Assembly (NCBI GenBank): GCA_950097265.1
Contig: CATNDJ010000007.1
Span: forward strand, 1 to 64,000
DNA length: 64,000 nt
From: an uncultured Oscillibacter sp.
Lineage (GTDB): Bacteria > Bacillota > Clostridia > Oscillospirales > Oscillospiraceae
Direction: 5' to 3'
Shown: positions 20,619 to 28,254 of the stretch, one piece after another
Layout: each line of letters starts with the position of its first letter
Position numbering within the stretch: the stretch's first letter is position 1
Position numbers and translations under genes: made by a program
The notes under the pieces: model-generated
Told to the model about the DNA's origin: nothing
Seen by the model: the letters and a program-made list of their open reading frames with translations, nothing else
Database searches by the model: none

Positions 20619-21605
20619 TCACGTCAGGATGTTCAGGTCCTCGGCGGTGCGGTCCTCGGTGTAGGGGTTCAAGTACTGGTTCACCATGGCCAGGACCTCT
20701 TCTTGATTCAGATAGATATAGGGGGATTTCCAATCTCCGGGCAGGGTGGCGAACTCAATGTTCTCCATGCCTATTTTGACGGCCTCGCCGCCCATCCAGC
20801 CCAGGTTGCCCACGGTCAGCTCCGTGTCCACGTAGTTCAGGAAGATCTGGCAGAACTCGTCCAGCTTGAGCAGAGAGGCGGGAGTCATCAGCTTCTTGGC
20901 CACGGCCTTCAGAAAGTCCTGCTGGGTCTGCATCCGGCCGATGTCCTGGGAGGCGTAGCCCTCCCGGAAGCGGACCACCTTCAGCGCCTCGGCTCCGTTC
21001 AGGTGCCGCATGCCCTTGGAGAAGTGGATGGAGAGATCCTGATAGGGGTCCTCATAGTCCATGTCGACGGGGATGTAGAAGTCCACGCCGCCGATGGCGT
21101 CCACCAGGGCCTGGAAAGCCTTCAGGTCCACCAGCACCGTGTAATCCACCGGGATGCCCAGTTGGTCCGAAACCGTGTCCGCCAGCAGCTCCATGCCCCC
21201 GGCGTTGTAGGCGAAGTTGATTTTGTGGTTTTTCCCCTGGATATAGGCCTTGGTGTCCCGGGGGATGCTGACGCCGTAAATGTAGCCGTTGGGCGAGTCC
21301 AGGGCCACCAGGATGTTCGTGTCCGTGCCGCCGTTGTCGTCGTCCCGCCCGGAGATCAGGATGGTGTAGAAATAGGGCTTGCGCTCGTAGTGGGAGCGCA
21401 GGGCCTCCGCCTCCTCGTCGGAGAGGTCCTCGGAGATGACGGGACCGTTGACCCGCTGGATCATGACGGAGTCGTCGGCGGTCTTCTGGTCCGGGGCCCG
21501 GAAGTAGACCCGGACGACGGCGTAGCACAGACCGATGAGGATGAACAGCAGCAACAGGGTTACGAGCCAGGGACTGCGCTTCCGGCGGCGAAGTCTGGAT
21601 GCCAT
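20619..21605 (-). CDS. LytR-CpsA-Psr (LCP) family glycopolymer transferase
   Basis: A 328-residue protein with a basic cytoplasmic start, one membrane helix (about 13-31), and an extracellular LCP domain. Conserved parts are visible: SGRDDDNGGTDTNILVALD, VSIPRDTKAYI, KINFAYNAGG, GGVDFYIPVDMDY, RFREGYASQDIGRMQTQQDFL. The family transfers lipid-linked wall polymers such as teichoic acid or capsule to peptidoglycan. I placed the start at ATG 21605, preceded by AGGAGG; the open frame extends upstream without a ribosome site and through the promoter. Confidence 0.92.
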   Translation of the reverse strand: MASRLRRRKRSPWLVTLLLLFILIGLCYAVVRVYFRAPDQKTADDSVMIQRVNGPVISEDLSDEEAEALRSHYERKPYFYTILISGRDDDNGGTDTNILVALDSPNGYIYGVSIPRDTKAYIQGKNHKINFAYNAGGMELLADTVSDQLGIPVDYTVLVDLKAFQALVDAIGGVDFYIPVDMDYEDPYQDLSIHFSKGMRHLNGAEALKVVRFREGYASQDIGRMQTQQDFLKAVAKKLMTPASLLKLDEFCQIFLNYVDTELTVGNLGWMGGEAVKIGMENIEFATLPGDWKSPYIYLNQEEVLAMVNQYLNPYTEDRTAEDLNILT

Positions 21606-21702
21606 GGGAAACCTCCTGTGCGCCCCCGTGAGGCGCTTATTGTCTAAAGTAGGCGCGGGGCGGGCCCGTCCAAAACCGGGCGTCCGACGGTGCGTCTGCT
21701 TC

Positions 21703-21731
21703 ATTATAAGGCGGCCCCCGGAAAAAGACAA
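21703..21731 (-). promoter_or_regulatory. Promoter of the LCP-SLH operon
   Basis: On the minus strand TTGTCT (21726-21731) and a perfect TATAAT (21703-21708) are separated by 17 bp. Confidence 0.75.
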
Positions 21732-21734
21732 GAG

Positions 21735-21763
21735 AAAAAATAGCGGCATCGCCGCTATTTTTT
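21735..21763. terminator. Bidirectional terminator downstream of the spoIIID operon
   Basis: The stem TAGCGGC/GCCGCTA (21741-21747, 21751-21757) is flanked by an A-run and a T-run of six on either side. On the minus strand it would end the transcript from spoIIID and the small gene at 21825. Confidence 0.85.
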
Positions 21764-21824
21764 CTGTCAAAATTTCGCCGTTTCTGTCATTTCTTACAAG
21801 GGATTTAAAATATTTTCAGAAAGT

Positions 21825-22154
21825 TTACAACTTGGACAAATTCTCTCCACTCTTTTCCTGCTCCGCCGGCTTTTCCGCCGCCGGAGGAGCCGCCGTCAGA
21901 GTTTCCAGCAGGGTCTTGATGTCCGCCAGCAGCTGGTTTTGATAGGACAGGGCGCAGCGGATATAGTGCATCGCCGGCTCCGGCGCGGGGGAAGAGGGCG
22001 AGTCCTCCAGGGGGTGGGGCCAGCGGCGGACCTCCGGTTCCGTATAAACGGGCGTGCCCTCCCCGCCCCGGGCCGGGGACCGGGAGACGGGTACGGTCCG
22101 GGCGGCCCGCCCGCCCGCCGGGGTCCGGGGCCGTCCGTGTTGACGATTTGCCAT
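21825..22154 (-). CDS. Hypothetical 109-residue protein downstream of spoIIID
   Basis: I do not recognise a family. The first 60 residues are Pro/Arg/Gly-rich and probably disordered; residues about 62-88 form a possible amphipathic helix (YIRCALSYQNQLLADIKTLLETL) before an Ala/Pro/Glu tail. AAGGAGG precedes the ATG, and it starts 24 bp after the spoIIID stop, followed by a strong terminator, which supports a real gene. The linkage suggests expression in the mother cell, but this is inference. Confidence 0.6.
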   Translation of the reverse strand: MANRQHGRPRTPAGGRAARTVPVSRSPARGGEGTPVYTEPEVRRWPHPLEDSPSSPAPEPAMHYIRCALSYQNQLLADIKTLLETLTAAPPAAEKPAEQEKSGENLSKL

Positions 22155-22178
22155 AAGGGGTTCCTCCTTCCGCCGGCG

Positions 22179-22415
22179 TCAGCCGCCGCGGTATTTTTTG
22201 CGGGTGGCGATACCGCCCCGGATGTGCCGCTGGGCCTTGTTCACGTCCAGCACTTCCTTGACCTGCAGGTACAGCGGGCGGTTGAACAGGGGCAGCCGCT
22301 CGGAGATGTCCTTATGCACCGTGGACTTACTGATGCCGAACCTCTGGGCGGCGGCCCGGACCGTGGACCGGTTCTCTATAATGTAAAGAGCCAGGCGCTC
22401 CGCCCGCTCCTCCAT
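22179..22415 (-). CDS. spoIIID: Sporulation transcription factor SpoIIID
   Basis: A 78-residue protein matching SpoIIID along its length: a helix-turn-helix with STVRAAAQRFGISKSTVHKDISERLP, then VKEVLDVNKAQRHIRGG and a basic tail KKYRGG. SpoIIID is the mother-cell regulator acting between sigma E and sigma K in endospore formation. ATG 22415 is preceded by GAAGGG; longer readings lack family similarity. It is the clearest sign in the window that the organism forms spores, or did until recently. Confidence 0.95.
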   Translation of the reverse strand: MEERAERLALYIIENRSTVRAAAQRFGISKSTVHKDISERLPLFNRPLYLQVKEVLDVNKAQRHIRGGIATRKKYRGG

Positions 22416-22497
22416 GTTTCCCTTCAAAACATCCTCACTCCCTGCCTCTTGTTGGTCCATCCTATGCGCCGCGCCGCCGGGAAATGCGAAAAACTTC

Positions 22498-22528
22498 TTG
22501 ACATGGAGTGGGCTCCACGTGTTATGCT
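22498..22528 (+). promoter_or_regulatory. MerR-type promoter/operator of the aldo-keto reductase operon
   Basis: TTGACA (22498-22503) and TATGCT (22523-22528) are spaced 19 bp, too long for ordinary recognition. The spacer holds the near-perfect dyad ACATGGAG-TGGG-CTCCACGT (22501-22520). An over-long spacer with a central dyad is the hallmark of MerR-family activation by DNA distortion, and the dyad resembles NmlR/AdhR-type targets. No MerR gene is in the window. Confidence 0.7.
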
Positions 22529-22566
22529 GGAGGACGGACAAGTGAGAGAACAAGGAGGTACATGAC

Positions 22567-23715
22567 ATGCAATATCGTACGCTGGGCCGCACCGGCCTCC
22601 GGGTGGGCGAAATCGGCGTGGGCTGCGAGGGCTTTCTGGAAAAGACCCCGGAGCAGGTGAGGGAATGGCTGGACGTGTGCGAGGCGGCGGGGGTCAACTG
22701 CATCGACCTTTACGCGCCCAATCCGGACTTCCGCTCCAGCCTGGGGCGGGCCCTCCGGGGACGGCGGGAACAGTTCGTCCTCCAGGCCCACCTGTGCTCC
22801 GTTTGGAAGGACGGGCAGTACAAGCGGACCCGGGACATCGCCGAGGTTCGGGAGGGCTTTGAAGACCAGCTCCGGCGGCTGGGGACGGACCGCGTGGAGA
22901 TCGGCATGGTCCACTACGTGGACTCCCTGGCGGACTGGGAGGAGGTCAAAAACGGCCCCGTGATGGCGTACGCCCTGGAGCTGAAGGCGGCGGGAACCAT
23001 CGGCTGCGTGGGCCTCTCCAGCCACAATCCCCAGGCGGCTCTGGCGGCGGTGGAGAGCGGCCTTGTGGACGTGCTGATGTTCAGCGTGAACCCCTGCTAC
23101 GACCTCCAGCCCGCCAGCGAGGACGTGGAGGAGCTCTGGGCCCCCAAGAACTACGCCGCCCCCCTTTTGAACATGGACCCGGAGCGGCAGAGGCTGTATG
23201 AGACCTGCCAGCGCCTGGGGGTGGGCGTTACCGTCATGAAGGCTTTTGGCGGCGGAGACCTGCTCAGCGATTCCCTCTCTCCGGCGGGGAAGGCCCTGAC
23301 GGCCTTCCAGTGCCTCCAGTACGCCCTGGACCGGCCCGGCGTTGGCTGCGTCATGTCCGGGGCCCGGAGCCTGGAGGATTTGAAACAGAGCATCGCCTTC
23401 GAGGAGGCCCCGCCGGAGGAGCGGGACTACGCCGCCGCCCTGGCGGCCCTGCCCAAGATCAGCTGGAAGGGTCACTGCATGTACTGCGGCCACTGCGCCC
23501 CCTGCCCCCAGGGCGTCTCCGTGGCGGACGTGACGAAATTTTTGAACCTCTCCCTGGCTCAGAGAAGCGTCCCCGAGACTGTGCGGGAGCACTACGCCGC
23601 CCTGCCTCACGGGGCGGGAGAGTGCGTCCAATGCGGGGCCTGTGAGGCGCGCTGCCCCTTCGCCGTGCCCATCCGGGAGAACATGCGTAAGGCGGCGGAG
23701 CTGTTTGGGAGGTGA
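22567..23715 (+). CDS. Aldo/keto reductase with C-terminal two-cluster ferredoxin domain
   Basis: A 382-residue protein. Residues 1-285 form the AKR barrel (YRTLGRTGLRVGEIGVG at the start; the usual catalytic Tyr position has DLYAP). Residues 300-372 carry two [4Fe-4S] motifs: Cys 304, 307, 310, 313 and Cys 353, 356, 359, 363, each followed by Pro. This AKR-ferredoxin fusion is widespread in anaerobes and its physiological substrate is mostly unknown; reduction of reactive aldehydes fits the MerR-type promoter. The next gene starts 4 bp after the stop. Confidence 0.92.
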   Translation: MQYRTLGRTGLRVGEIGVGCEGFLEKTPEQVREWLDVCEAAGVNCIDLYAPNPDFRSSLGRALRGRREQFVLQAHLCSVWKDGQYKRTRDIAEVREGFEDQLRRLGTDRVEIGMVHYVDSLADWEEVKNGPVMAYALELKAAGTIGCVGLSSHNPQAALAAVESGLVDVLMFSVNPCYDLQPASEDVEELWAPKNYAAPLLNMDPERQRLYETCQRLGVGVTVMKAFGGGDLLSDSLSPAGKALTAFQCLQYALDRPGVGCVMSGARSLEDLKQSIAFEEAPPEERDYAAALAALPKISWKGHCMYCGHCAPCPQGVSVADVTKFLNLSLAQRSVPETVREHYAALPHGAGECVQCGACEARCPFAVPIRENMRKAAELFGR

Positions 23716-23719
23716 GGGT

Positions 23720-24145
23720 ATGAGCCGTATTCGCACGGTTTTGGTTCTGGACGGCCAGGGCGGCGGCGTGGGAAGCCAGCTGGTGAAACAGCTGAAGCCC
23801 CGGCTGCCCGGGGACTGCCGTCTGCTGTGCGTGGGGACCAACGTGGCGGCCACCGCCGCCATGCTGAAGGCCGGGGCCGTTCAGGGGGCCACGGGGGAGA
23901 ACGCCGTGGTGTATAACGCTGCCCGGGCGGACCTGATTCTGGGCCCCATCGGCATGGTGCTGGCCAACGGCATCCTGGGGGAGGTGTCCCCCGCCATGGC
24001 CGCCGCCGTCTCCGGGTCCGGGGCGGTAAAGATTCTCATTCCCTCCTCCTCTTGCGGCGTGCGCGTGGCGGGAGCGGAGGAGCTCCGCCTGGAGGAGTAT
24101 CTTCGCCGGGCCGTGGAGCTGGCGGCAGGGGAGCTGGAGCTGTGA
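23720..24145 (+). CDS. DUF3842 family protein
   Basis: A 141-residue protein with a nucleotide-binding-like start (VLVLDGQGGGVGSQLVKQL) and a conserved central ADLILGPIGMVLANGILGE stretch, matching the DUF3842 family of clostridial cytoplasmic proteins. The function is unknown. It sits between the reductase and a uridine-kinase-like gene with a 4-bp gap and a GTGA overlap, so the three are one operon. The start at ATG 23720 is supported by GGGAGGTGAGG upstream. Confidence 0.85.
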   Translation: MSRIRTVLVLDGQGGGVGSQLVKQLKPRLPGDCRLLCVGTNVAATAAMLKAGAVQGATGENAVVYNAARADLILGPIGMVLANGILGEVSPAMAAAVSGSGAVKILIPSSSCGVRVAGAEELRLEEYLRRAVELAAGELEL

Positions 24146-25194
24146 GCCGGGACTTTCTGGCCGCCGCCGGGGAGCACTGGGCCCGCTACCCCCTGATGGA
24201 GCCCCAGGATTTCGCTAAGCTGGCCTATCAGAGCGAGTTCGGCCCGGCCCACATGGCGCAGAGCCCGGATAAGGTCCTGGCGGCCCTGCTGGCGGAGCGG
24301 AAGGAGGCGGGGCCGGAGCCCCTGCCCCCGGAGCCCATCGGGAACGGCCTCTGCCGCCTCCACATCACCGGGGCTCTCTCCACGCTATGGGAGCTGCCGA
24401 TGATTGGGCGGATGTTCCGGCGGACCATGGCTTTGACGGAGGGCACGGCGGCGGGACTCTCGAAGAAGCTGGAGGCCCTGGCCTCCCTCCCGGTCCCGGG
24501 CATGGGGGAATATCTGGAGCTCTGGCGGCGGGAGGGCTGCCCGCCGGTGCGGCACAGCGAGACCTACCGGAGGGCCTACAACCCCCATTACCGGGTGCTG
24601 CGGGCGGACTGCGCCTGCTTCCTCCCGGCGCTGATTCCCCTGGAGAAGCTGGCCCGGGAGGACGGGCCCGCCGTCATCGCCGTGGACGGACGGTGCGGCA
24701 GCGGCAAGTCGGGCTTTGCCGGTCTGGCGGCGGGCGTGCTGGCCCGGGCGGCGAATCTGGTCCATATGGACGATTTTTACCTGGCGCCGGAGCGGCGGGG
24801 GGCGGACTGGATGGAGGTCCCCGCCGGGAACATGGACCTGGAACGCTTCCGGGAGGAGGTTCTGCGCCTCGCCCGGGCGGGCCGCCTGGAGGCGTACCGT
24901 CCCTATGACTGCCGGGCGGGCCGCCTGGGGGAGCCGGTGGAGCTGGACGGAAGCTCCCTGACCATCATAGAGGGCACCTACTCTCAGCACCCGTCTCTGA
25001 AGAAATACTACGACTTAAAAGTTTTCCTCACCTGTGAGCGGGAGGAGCAGACCCGCCGCCTCCGGGCCCGGGAGGGGGACTACTACCCCACCTTCGACCG
25101 GGTGTGGCGGACTTTGGAGGAGCGGTATTTCGCCGCCTGCGGCACGGAGGAGGGGTCGGACCTGGCGGTGGACACCACCGGATTTTTCCATTGA
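24142..25194 (+). CDS. Uridine kinase-like P-loop protein with extra N-terminal domain
   Basis: A 350-residue protein. The C-terminal half (about 175-345) is a uridine kinase/phosphoribulokinase-type domain: P-loop GRCGSGKS at 183-190, then HMDDFYLAP, and a TIIEGTYSQHP segment. The first 170 residues are a helical domain I do not recognise (AYQSEFGPAHM, RRAYNPHYRVL). GTG 24142 overlaps the DUF3842 stop (GTGA). The phosphorylated substrate need not be uridine. It is coexpressed with the AKR gene. Confidence 0.82.
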   Translation: MSRDFLAAAGEHWARYPLMEPQDFAKLAYQSEFGPAHMAQSPDKVLAALLAERKEAGPEPLPPEPIGNGLCRLHITGALSTLWELPMIGRMFRRTMALTEGTAAGLSKKLEALASLPVPGMGEYLELWRREGCPPVRHSETYRRAYNPHYRVLRADCACFLPALIPLEKLAREDGPAVIAVDGRCGSGKSGFAGLAAGVLARAANLVHMDDFYLAPERRGADWMEVPAGNMDLERFREEVLRLARAGRLEAYRPYDCRAGRLGEPVELDGSSLTIIEGTYSQHPSLKKYYDLKVFLTCEREEQTRRLRAREGDYYPTFDRVWRTLEERYFAACGTEEGSDLAVDTTGFFH

Positions 25195-25203
25195 AAAAGG
25201 GAC

Positions 25204-25233
25204 TTGGCAAACGCCAAGCCCCTGTGGTATACT
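25204..25233 (+). promoter_or_regulatory. Candidate promoter of the ECF S-component gene
   Basis: TTGGCA (25204-25209) and TATACT (25228-25233) are separated by 18 bp. The -35 lies inside a small stem CTTGGC/GCCAAG that could also end the previous operon. I saw no riboswitch-like core in the 116-bp leader. Confidence 0.45.
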
Positions 25234-25310
25234 TTACAGGAAGCAACCCGCCGTCAGGAAGGCGGCGGACTGTCAGAAGACGGAAAAACTTATTTGAAGG
25301 AGTTTTTCCC

Positions 25311-25886
25311 ATGAACGAAACCAAGACCCAAAGACCCGCGAAGAACCTGGCCGCAGCCGCCATGCTCATGGCCGTGGGCTTCATCCTGCCCTTCTTCACC
25401 GGGCAGATCCCCCAGATTGGAAGCATGCTCTGCCCCATGCACCTGCCGGTCCTGCTGTGCGGCCTCCTCTGCGGCTGGAAGTACGGCCTGGCCGTGGGCT
25501 TCGTCCTGCCGCTGCTGCGCAGCGTCACCCTGGGGATGCCCCCCATGTTTCCCACCGCCATCGCCATGGCCTTCGAGCTGGCGGCCTACGGCTTCCTGGC
25601 GGGCTTCCTCTACGCCCGGTCCCGCTGGCAGTGCGTCATTGCCCTTTACCGCTGCCTGATCGCCGCGATGCTGGGCGGGCGGCTGGTCTGGGCCCTTGTC
25701 CGGATCATTCTTTCCGGCGTGTCCGGCCAGGCGTTCACCTGGCAGATGTTCCTTTCCGGCGCGTTTCTGACCGCCATTCCGGGCATTATCTTACAGCTGG
25801 TCTTTATCCCCGCAGTGATGGTGGCCCTGGACCGGACCGGACTGGTCCGCTTCCGCCGGAGCGGGGAGACGGTTCAGGCGGTTTGA
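25311..25886 (+). CDS. ECF transporter S component (vitamin-type substrate-binding membrane subunit)
   Basis: A 191-residue protein with about six hydrophobic helices and the S-component pattern: an N-terminal helix with AAAAMLMAVGFILPFF, then MHLPVLLCGLLCGWKYGLAVGFVLPLLR, typical of energy-coupling-factor importers that bind vitamins. The shared ATPase and T subunits are not in the window, as expected for group II ECF systems. The substrate is not readable. The convergent MocR gene invites a vitamin B6 guess, but the two share no promoter. ATG 25311 follows GAAGGAG. Confidence 0.85.
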   Translation: MNETKTQRPAKNLAAAAMLMAVGFILPFFTGQIPQIGSMLCPMHLPVLLCGLLCGWKYGLAVGFVLPLLRSVTLGMPPMFPTAIAMAFELAAYGFLAGFLYARSRWQCVIALYRCLIAAMLGGRLVWALVRIILSGVSGQAFTWQMFLSGAFLTAIPGIILQLVFIPAVMVALDRTGLVRFRRSGETVQAV

Positions 25887-25887
25887 G

Positions 25888-27270
25888 TCAGCGGGTCAGG
25901 AAGACCTCGCTGAGCAGCGCTTCCGCCTCGTCCAGCCGTTCCGGGTTCAGCCCCGCGTAGTTCACCACCAGCGTGTGGTCATAGGCGGGGTTGGGAACGG
26001 CGGCGTATTCCGACAAAAAGCCTAGGCGCACCCCCAGGCCCTCCGCCCGACGGCGGAGGGCCTCGTCGTCTTCCTCCGTGTTCAGCCGGAGGAGGAAGTG
26101 AAGCCCCGCCCCCCGGTCGGTGAGGGAGGCGGCGAAGGGACAGAGGGCGAAGCGCTCCAGTACCGCCTCCCGCCGGAGGCGGTATTTTTTTCGGGTACGG
26201 GAGAGGTGCTGCTCATACCATCCGCCGCCCAGGAAACGGGCCAGGACCTGCTGTTCCAGGGTGGGGACGGTGGAGGCGTAAAAGCCCAGCTCCCGGCGGC
26301 AGCGCTCCAGCAGCCTGGGCGGAAGGACCATGAAGCCCACCCGCATGGAGGGGGAAATGGTCTGAGAGAAGGTGTTCATGTAGACCACCCGTCCCCGGGC
26401 GTCGATGCTTTGAAGGGTGGGTATGGGCCGCCCGGTGAAGCGGAACTCGCTGTCGTAGTCGTCTTCGATGATGATTCCATCCGCCTCCTCCGCCCAGCGG
26501 AGGAGGGCCTGGCGGCGGGCAATGGGGGTGACGATGCCCGTGGGGTAGTGGTGGGCCGGGGAGAGGTGGGCCGCCGTGGCCCCGGAGGCGTAGAGGGCCT
26601 CCGGATCCATGCCCTGGCCGTCCAGGGGGATAGGGCGGCAGGCCGCGCCCCACTTGCCGTAGACCTGGCGGATTTTGGGATAGCCCGGGTCCTCCAGGGC
26701 GATGACCGCTTCCCGGCCCAGGAGCTGGGCCAGGAGCAGGTACAGGTATTCCGCCCCCGCCCCCACTACGATCTGTTCCGGGGACACCGTCATGCCCTTG
26801 AAGTCCCGGAGGTCCCGGGCGATGGCCTCCCGCAGGACGGGGAGGCCCTGGTGAGGCGCGGGAGCCATGTGGCCCCCCTCGGAGAGAACCTGCCGGGTGA
26901 GCCGGGCCCAGAGGGCGGAGGGGAAGAAGGAGGGGTCCGCCTGGCCGCTCTTCAGGTCCAGCCGCCAGGAGCGGGGGGGCTCCTCCGCCGGGACGGGAGC
27001 TCCCTCCGGGGCCGCCGCCAGGCGGCGGTCCACCGGGGAGACGAAAAAGCCCAGCCGGGGCCGGGCGTCCACATAGCCCTCCGCCTCTAGCTGCTGGTAA
27101 GCGCCCTCCACGGTGACCACGGACACCCGCAGGTGCTCCGCCAGGGCCCGCTTGGAGGGCAGACGCTCCCACGCGGCCAGGGTCCCATTTAAAATGTCGT
27201 CCCGCAGGCGGCGGTAGAGGTACTCGTACAGCGGCAGACCCTCCCGGGCCTCTAAGTCATAGGTCAGCAT
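25888..27270 (-). CDS. MocR/PdxR-type GntR regulator with aminotransferase domain, PLP lysine replaced
   Basis: A 460-residue protein. Residues 10-80 form a GntR winged helix (LYRRLRDDILNGTL, LPSKRALAEHLRVSVVTVEGAYQQLEAEGY). Residues 105-455 form a type I aminotransferase fold with GAGAEYLYLLLAQLLG, the pyridine-ring Asp in IIIEDDYDSEF, and the cofactor segment NTFSQTISPSMRVGF. In GabR/PdxR-like proteins that segment reads FSK, the Lys forming the Schiff base with PLP; here it is Gln 303 (codon CAG, 26362-26364). ATG 27270 is preceded by GGAGG-like purines. The effector may be PLP bound non-covalently or something else. Confidence 0.88.
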   Translation of the reverse strand: MLTYDLEAREGLPLYEYLYRRLRDDILNGTLAAWERLPSKRALAEHLRVSVVTVEGAYQQLEAEGYVDARPRLGFFVSPVDRRLAAAPEGAPVPAEEPPRSWRLDLKSGQADPSFFPSALWARLTRQVLSEGGHMAPAPHQGLPVLREAIARDLRDFKGMTVSPEQIVVGAGAEYLYLLLAQLLGREAVIALEDPGYPKIRQVYGKWGAACRPIPLDGQGMDPEALYASGATAAHLSPAHHYPTGIVTPIARRQALLRWAEEADGIIIEDDYDSEFRFTGRPIPTLQSIDARGRVVYMNTFSQTISPSMRVGFMVLPPRLLERCRRELGFYASTVPTLEQQVLARFLGGGWYEQHLSRTRKKYRLRREAVLERFALCPFAASLTDRGAGLHFLLRLNTEEDDEALRRRAEGLGVRLGFLSEYAAVPNPAYDHTLVVNYAGLNPERLDEAEALLSEVFLTR

Positions 27271-27320
27271 GGCTCCGTCCTCCTCTGGCCTGGTGAAAAT
27301 TCGGAATTGCCGGATTTCTA

Positions 27321-27941
27321 TCATATCACGTTGACGCCGCCGTGGCAATAGAGCTCCCGGGTCCGGCGGGTAAAGGTGTGGCGGGAAAGGCCCAGTTCCT
27401 TTCCCGCCTGGACGGCGCTGATCTCCCCATCCCGCCACCGGCGGGCCACGGCGTCAAAGCGCTCCGGCACCGGCAGGGGCCGCCGCCCGAACCGGACCCC
27501 CTTTTCCCGGGCGGCGGCGATGCCCTCCGCCTGGCGCTGGCGGAGGAACTCCCGTTCCGTCTGGGCCACGTAGCTCAAGAGCTGTAAAACGATGTCCGCC
27601 ACCAGCGTCCCCGTCAGGTCCCGGCCCTCCCGGGTGTCCAGCAGGGGCATGTCCAGGACGACGACGGCCACCCGCCGCTCCCGGGTCAGGAGGGCCCACT
27701 GGGAGAGGATTTCGTCATAGTTCCGCCCCAGGCGGTCGATGCTCTTTACCACCAGCACGTCCCCGGGGCGGAGGCGGCTCCCCAGGCGCTGGTACAGGGG
27801 CCGCTGGAAGTCCTTTCCGGACCGCTTTTCCACCACGATGCGGTTCTCTTCCACGCCGAAGCTCCGCAGGGCCGCCACCTGGCGGTCCTCCTTCTGCTCC
27901 CGCGTGGACACCCGGGCGTAGCCGAATAATCTCTCTGACAT
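27321..27941 (-). CDS. Serine recombinase (Hin/resolvase size class)
   Basis: A 206-residue protein with an N-terminal resolvase domain (YARVSTREQ with catalytic Ser 12, VVKSIDRLGRNYDEI with the conserved Arg, long E-helix SYVAQTEREFLRQRQAEGIAAA) and a C-terminal helix-turn-helix (ISAVQAGKELGLSRHTFTRR). The length matches invertases such as Hin and Gin and small resolvases, not large integrases. ATG 27941 is preceded by GAGGAGGAA; the open frame extends upstream without a ribosome site. It is divergent from csrA and flagellin, with two palindromes in between, which makes a DNA-inversion role plausible. Confidence 0.9.
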   Translation of the reverse strand: MSERLFGYARVSTREQKEDRQVAALRSFGVEENRIVVEKRSGKDFQRPLYQRLGSRLRPGDVLVVKSIDRLGRNYDEILSQWALLTRERRVAVVVLDMPLLDTREGRDLTGTLVADIVLQLLSYVAQTEREFLRQRQAEGIAAAREKGVRFGRRPLPVPERFDAVARRWRDGEISAVQAGKELGLSRHTFTRRTRELYCHGGVNVI

Positions 27942-28076
27942 TCCTGGTTCCTCCTCATTTGTAGAATGGCAGAATTGTAAAACAGATTTGCCTTCAATAC
28001 AGCACCCGAAGGCGGTTTTATGTTTCCACCCGTGCAACTTTTTAGAAGCGGCTTTGGAAAATTTGGGATAATACAC

Positions 28077-28120
28077 AAAAGGGAGCGCTCAGAAGGTATA
28101 CTTTCTGAGCGCTCCCTTTT
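28077..28120. repeat. 44-bp palindrome containing copy 1 of a 24-bp repeated dyad
   Basis: Perfect 18-bp arms (28077-28094 and 28103-28120) flank the loop GGTATACT. The inner 24 bp (28087-28110; arms GCTCAGAA/TTCTGAGC around GGTATACT) recurs at 28202. On the minus strand the hairpin is followed by TTTT, so it could also stop transcription heading toward the recombinase gene. It has the size and symmetry expected of a serine-invertase crossover site (hix sites are 26-bp imperfect palindromes). Confidence 0.8.
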
Positions 28121-28137
28121 GAATCCGTTCACCTATG

Positions 28138-28164
28138 TTATCGGTTGCGTTTTTTCAAAATTAA
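28138..28164 (-). promoter_or_regulatory. Sigma-28 (SigD/FliA)-type promoter facing away from csrA and flagellin
   Basis: On the minus strand ACCGATAA (28138-28145) lies 15 bp from TTAA (28161-28164; TTAATTTT as an eight-mer). The consensus is TAAA...GCCGATAA with 15-bp spacing, so only one base differs in each core. It lies between the two palindromes and points at the terminator-like palindrome and the recombinase gene. Confidence 0.6.
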
Positions 28165-28189
28165 GCGGGTTTTGAAAACTTTTTCTTCT

Positions 28190-28217
28190 TTGTGCAAATC
28201 TGCTCAGAAAGTATACT
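28190..28217 (+). promoter_or_regulatory. Weak candidate housekeeping promoter for csrA
   Basis: TTGTGC (28190-28195) and TATACT (28212-28217) are separated by 16 bp. The -10 lies inside copy 2 of the palindrome, so any protein bound there would block it. The 27942-28254 gap contains, besides this, only the palindromes and the opposing sigma-28-type promoter. Confidence 0.4.
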
Positions 28218-28225
28218 TTATGAGC
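28202..28225. repeat. Copy 2 of the 24-bp palindrome
   Basis: The arms GCTCAGAAAGTA and TACTTTATGAGC differ from copy 1 (28087-28110) at only two positions (G/A at the ninth and C/A at the nineteenth base). It lies 91 bp from copy 1 and 29 bp before the csrA start codon. The central dinucleotide is AT, which has no polarity. Confidence 0.8.
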
Positions 28226-28254
28226 ATCCCGCGGCGGCTAAGGAGGAATGGAAC

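Noticed and set aside
25195..25310. Vitamin riboswitch ahead of the ECF S component
   Set aside because: The leader is short and shows none of the conserved cores of thiamine, FMN or cobalamin switches that I could recognise.
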